In this document: positions 61,501 to 64,000 of the stretch, in pieces
Position numbering within the stretch: position 1 is the stretch's first letter
Layout of the letters: every line of letters starts with the position of its first letter
Assembly: GCA_964628515.1 (NCBI GenBank)
Contig: CAZVNZ010000003.1
Coordinates: 73,626-137,625, forward strand
Source of the DNA: CAZVNZ01 sp964628515
Lineage (GTDB): Bacteria > Bacillota > Clostridia > Christensenellales > Christensenellaceae
Length of the DNA: 64,000 nt
Direction of reading: 5' to 3'
Translations under genes and position numbers: made by a program
Notes under the pieces: generated by a model
The model's database searches: none
Seen by the model: only the letters and a program-made list of their open reading frames with translations
Told to the model about the DNA's origin: nothing

Positions 61501-62493
61501 ATGAGCAAACCGGTTACATTAATGACGGCTCAATGGAGCGATTTACAATTTGAAGAGCTATGCAAATTGGCTAAAAAAATGGGTTATGACGGTCTAGAGC
61601 TTGCGGCTTGGGGGAATGGCCTAAATGCAAAAAAAGCGGCTACGGATATGGAATACGTAAAAGAAATAAAAGCAACTTTAAAAAAGTACGATTTAGGTTG
61701 TTGGGCACTTGCGGCTCACGTGCCGGGGCAATGCGTGGGGGATATTATAGACAAAAGACACGATAACTTTGCCCCAAGCGAATACGCAGGCAAGCCTGAG
61801 GAAATACGTGCATGGGCAATACAAGAGATGAAATACATTGCGCAAGCGGCTAAAAATATGGAAATAGACGTGGTTACAGGCTTTTTAGGCTCACCTATTT
61901 GGGCGTATTGGTATTCATTCCCACAAACCTCTGAGGAAATGATAGCTGAGGGCTTTGCAACCATTGTAGAAAGATGGACACCCATTTTCGACGAGTTTGA
62001 CAAATGTGGAGTAAAATATGCACACGAAGTGCATCCGGCAGAAATTGCCCATGATTACTTTACGGCAGATATGCTTTTAGATGCCTTTGATTACAGAGAA
62101 ACTTTAGGTTTTAACTTCGACCCAAGCCACCTGTTATGGCAGGGCGTAAACCCCACAATTTTCCTAAGAGATTTTATGGATTTTGTGTACCACGTTCACA
62201 TGAAGGACGTAGCGGTAACTCTTGACGGCAGAAGTGGCATTTTAGGTTCTTTCTTAACATTTGGTGATACTCAAAGAGGGTGGAATTTCCGCTCTTTAGG
62301 TCATGGTGATGTAAACTTTGAGGAGATAATAAGGGAGCTTAACCAAGCAGGCTACGATGGTCCGCTTTCGGTAGAGTGGGAGGACAGTGGAATGGAGAGG
62401 GTGTACGGTGCAACGGAAGCGTGCGAGTTTGTAAGAGGAATAAACTTTGAGCCCTCAGACATAGCATTTGACAGCGCAATCGCAAACGACTAA
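61501..62493 (+). CDS. Xylose-isomerase-like TIM-barrel sugar isomerase/epimerase
   Basis: This 330-residue protein belongs to the AP-endonuclease-2/sugar isomerase family: MGYDGLELAAWG, AHEVHPAEIAHD (metal Glu and His), FDPSHLLWQG, HVHMKDV and PLSVEWEDSG (final Glu). Related proteins isomerise or epimerise sugars or inositols. The substrate is unknown, but xylA follows 26 bases downstream, so a pentose or related sugar is likely. AAGGAG precedes the ATG. Confidence 0.88.
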   Translation: MSKPVTLMTAQWSDLQFEELCKLAKKMGYDGLELAAWGNGLNAKKAATDMEYVKEIKATLKKYDLGCWALAAHVPGQCVGDIIDKRHDNFAPSEYAGKPEEIRAWAIQEMKYIAQAAKNMEIDVVTGFLGSPIWAYWYSFPQTSEEMIAEGFATIVERWTPIFDEFDKCGVKYAHEVHPAEIAHDYFTADMLLDAFDYRETLGFNFDPSHLLWQGVNPTIFLRDFMDFVYHVHMKDVAVTLDGRSGILGSFLTFGDTQRGWNFRSLGHGDVNFEEIIRELNQAGYDGPLSVEWEDSGMERVYGATEACEFVRGINFEPSDIAFDSAIAND

Positions 62494-62519
62494 AAATAAA
62501 AAATAAGAGGAGAATATAA

Positions 62520-63842
62520 ATGAGCGAGTTTTATCAAGGAATACCACAAATAAAATACGAGGGAGCAAAATCCAAAAATCCTTTGGCGTACAAGTTTTAC
62601 AACCCGGAGGAAGTAATAGGAGGCAAAAAACTTAAAGATTTACTTAAGTTTACAGTATCTTACTGGCATACCTTTTGCGGAGAGGCGGCAGATATGTTTG
62701 GAGTGGGCACAATAGACAGAACCTACGGCACAGACTGCCCAATAGAGAGAGCAAAAAATAAAGCGGATGCGGCATTTGAGTTTATGAACAAAACAGGCAT
62801 AGATTACTTTTGTTTTCATGATTATGATATGGCACCGGCAGGGGATAATCTTGCACAGGGCAATAAAAACTTAGACGAGATTTCCGACTACGTGCTGGAT
62901 TTAATGAAGAAAAACAACAAAAAACTGTTATGGGGTACAGCAAACTTATTTGGCAACCCAAGGTATATGCACGGTGCGGCAACCGCACCTAACGCAGATG
63001 TATTTGCATATGCGGCGGCGCAGGTAAAAAAAGCCTTAGATGTAACTATGAAATTAGGGGGAGACGGCTACACATTTTGGGGTGGCAGAGAGGGCTACGA
63101 AACCCTGTTAAATACCAATATGGGTTTAGAGATGGATAACCTTGCAAAATTTTTAAGAATGGCAATAGACTACGCAAGAGGCAAAGGCTTTAAAGGTAAT
63201 TTTTACATAGAGCCAAAGCCAAAAGAGCCCACAAAGCATCAATACGATTTTGATACGGCATCCTGCCTTGCATTCCTACGCAAATACGGTTTGGATAAAG
63301 ATATGAAGATGAATCTTGAAGCAAACCACGCAACCCTTGCAATGCACACCTTCCAACACGAAATAAGAACGGCAAGAGAAAACGGCGTGTTTGGCTCCAT
63401 AGATGCAAATATGGGAGATATGCTACTGGGTTGGGATACAGACCAATTCCCAACAAACGTATACGATGCTGCCCTTGCGTGCTACGAAATTATTAAAGCC
63501 GGCGGATTTAAAGAAGGCGGATTTAACTTTGATGCTAAGGTGCGCAGAGGGTCTTTTACCAAAGAGGATATATTTATTGCATACATAGTAGGTATGGACA
63601 CTATTGCCCTTGGCTATAAAATCGCTGTAGCTATGATAGAGGACGGAGGACTGGATAAGTTTGTGGAAGACAGATACGCAAGCTACAAAACAGGCATTGG
63701 TAAAGACATTGTAGATGGTAAAGCAACCTTAGAAAGCCTTGCACAATATGCGGAAAAAATGGGCGAAGTTACAACAAACATAAGCGGAAAACAAGAATAC
63801 TTAGAAGGTATTATGAACAATATTATGTTTAAGAGTTTTTAA
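62520..63842 (+). CDS. xylA: Xylose isomerase
   Basis: This 440-residue protein is of normal length for the class II enzyme. It has the catalytic His in YFCFHDYDMAP, FWGGREGYETLLNT with metal-proximal residues, and DANMGDMLLGWDTDQFP carrying the metal site. It converts D-xylose to D-xylulose. AGAGGAG lies before the ATG. It is the second gene of a two-gene unit that ends in a terminator. Confidence 0.96.
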   Translation: MSEFYQGIPQIKYEGAKSKNPLAYKFYNPEEVIGGKKLKDLLKFTVSYWHTFCGEAADMFGVGTIDRTYGTDCPIERAKNKADAAFEFMNKTGIDYFCFHDYDMAPAGDNLAQGNKNLDEISDYVLDLMKKNNKKLLWGTANLFGNPRYMHGAATAPNADVFAYAAAQVKKALDVTMKLGGDGYTFWGGREGYETLLNTNMGLEMDNLAKFLRMAIDYARGKGFKGNFYIEPKPKEPTKHQYDFDTASCLAFLRKYGLDKDMKMNLEANHATLAMHTFQHEIRTARENGVFGSIDANMGDMLLGWDTDQFPTNVYDAALACYEIIKAGGFKEGGFNFDAKVRRGSFTKEDIFIAYIVGMDTIALGYKIAVAMIEDGGLDKFVEDRYASYKTGIGKDIVDGKATLESLAQYAEKMGEVTTNISGKQEYLEGIMNNIMFKSF

Positions 63843-63860
63843 GGATTACTTTTTGAAATT

Positions 63861-63889
63861 TAGGGGGCTTAATGCCCTCTATTTTTATA
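63861..63889 (+). terminator. Terminator after xylA
   Basis: GGGGGC (63863-63868) pairs GCCCTC (63874-63879) with a 5-base loop and TATTTTTAT tail. Confidence 0.75.
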
Positions 63890-63947
63890 GAAACGAAAAA
63901 TTTCCTTATTTTGTACTTATTGGAATTTAGAAAGAGCACCCTCAAAT

Positions 63948-64000
63948 TGATGTGGTCAAGAAAAAGTAGACACGGCAAACTCCGAGAAGGCATATTATGT
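63948..64000. mobile_element. Possible end of an insertion sequence at the window edge
   Basis: TGATGTGGTCAAGAAAAAG followed by TAGACAC resembles the terminal repeats of IS3-like elements, which often read TGA..GTCAAAAA..TAGACA. The rest lies outside the window, so this is a suggestion only. Confidence 0.25.

Overview
The window is AT-rich, low-GC DNA with strong AGGAGG-type ribosome binding sites, Gram-positive lipobox proteins, a BlaI/BlaR1-type pair and split PylSn/PylSc genes. This points to an anaerobic clostridial Firmicute that lives on amino acids, purines and methylated amines. No rRNA or CRISPR array was seen. One tRNA gene (tRNA-Pyl) is present.

Layout. (1) 1-5419, minus strand: a sensory cluster of REC/HD-GYP response regulators and a hybrid histidine kinase. 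(2) 5931-15062, minus strand: a complete pyrrolysine module (pylT, pylSc, pylB, pylC, pylD, pylSn and a DUF1638 gene). Upstream of it lie the gene that uses it, an mttB-type methylamine methyltransferase interrupted by an in-frame amber codon at 12194-12196, its corrinoid protein and an Amt/Rh-type transporter. (3) 15248-42821: a large anaerobic purine and uric-acid degradation island. It holds an NCS2 permease, carbamate kinase, YgeW, YgeY, YgeX and a YheO-like regulator on the minus strand. Facing these on the plus strand are ssnA, ygfK, a selenium-dependent xanthine dehydrogenase and adenine deaminase. Next come a FecCD-type importer (probably for molybdate or tungstate) with a ModE-like regulator, a three-subunit xanthine dehydrogenase, hydantoinase/dihydropyrimidinase, a MocA-THEP1 fusion and guanine deaminase. 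(4) 42864-50215: a response regulator, ABC exporter and kinase set, a BlaR1-like/BlaI-like pair and a PepSY lipoprotein, which together look like an envelope-stress or peptide-resistance block. (5) 50329-63889: housekeeping genes, comprising a Ca2+-ATPase, a DUF3048 lipoprotein, a DEAD-box helicase, aroF-pheA under a classical Phe/Tyr attenuator, murG, an RNA methyltransferase, a TIM-barrel isomerase and xylA.

How the parts fit. Adenine and guanine are deaminated and xanthine or urate is imported. The Mo hydroxylases and YgfK process the purine ring, hydantoinase, YgeY and YgeX act on opened products, and YgeW plus carbamate kinase recover ATP from a carbamoyl group. The metal importer, ModE-like protein and MocA domain supply the molybdenum cofactor. 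The pyl genes exist to translate the amber codon of mttB.

The most unusual signal is a ~75-nt element found three times (38970, 41502, 59573), each directly in front of a start codon: hydantoinase, guanine deaminase and an RNA methyltransferase. Its helices interleave as an H-type pseudoknot that holds the Shine-Dalgarno sequence, and one pair shows a compensatory change. Its SD lies about 30-35 nt from the start codon unless the RNA is folded. Other cis-acting signals of note are the FYFYF leader peptide attenuator before aroF, a structured leader before the Amt-type transporter, an attenuator hairpin before the helicase, and a promoter overlapped by two BlaI-type operators.
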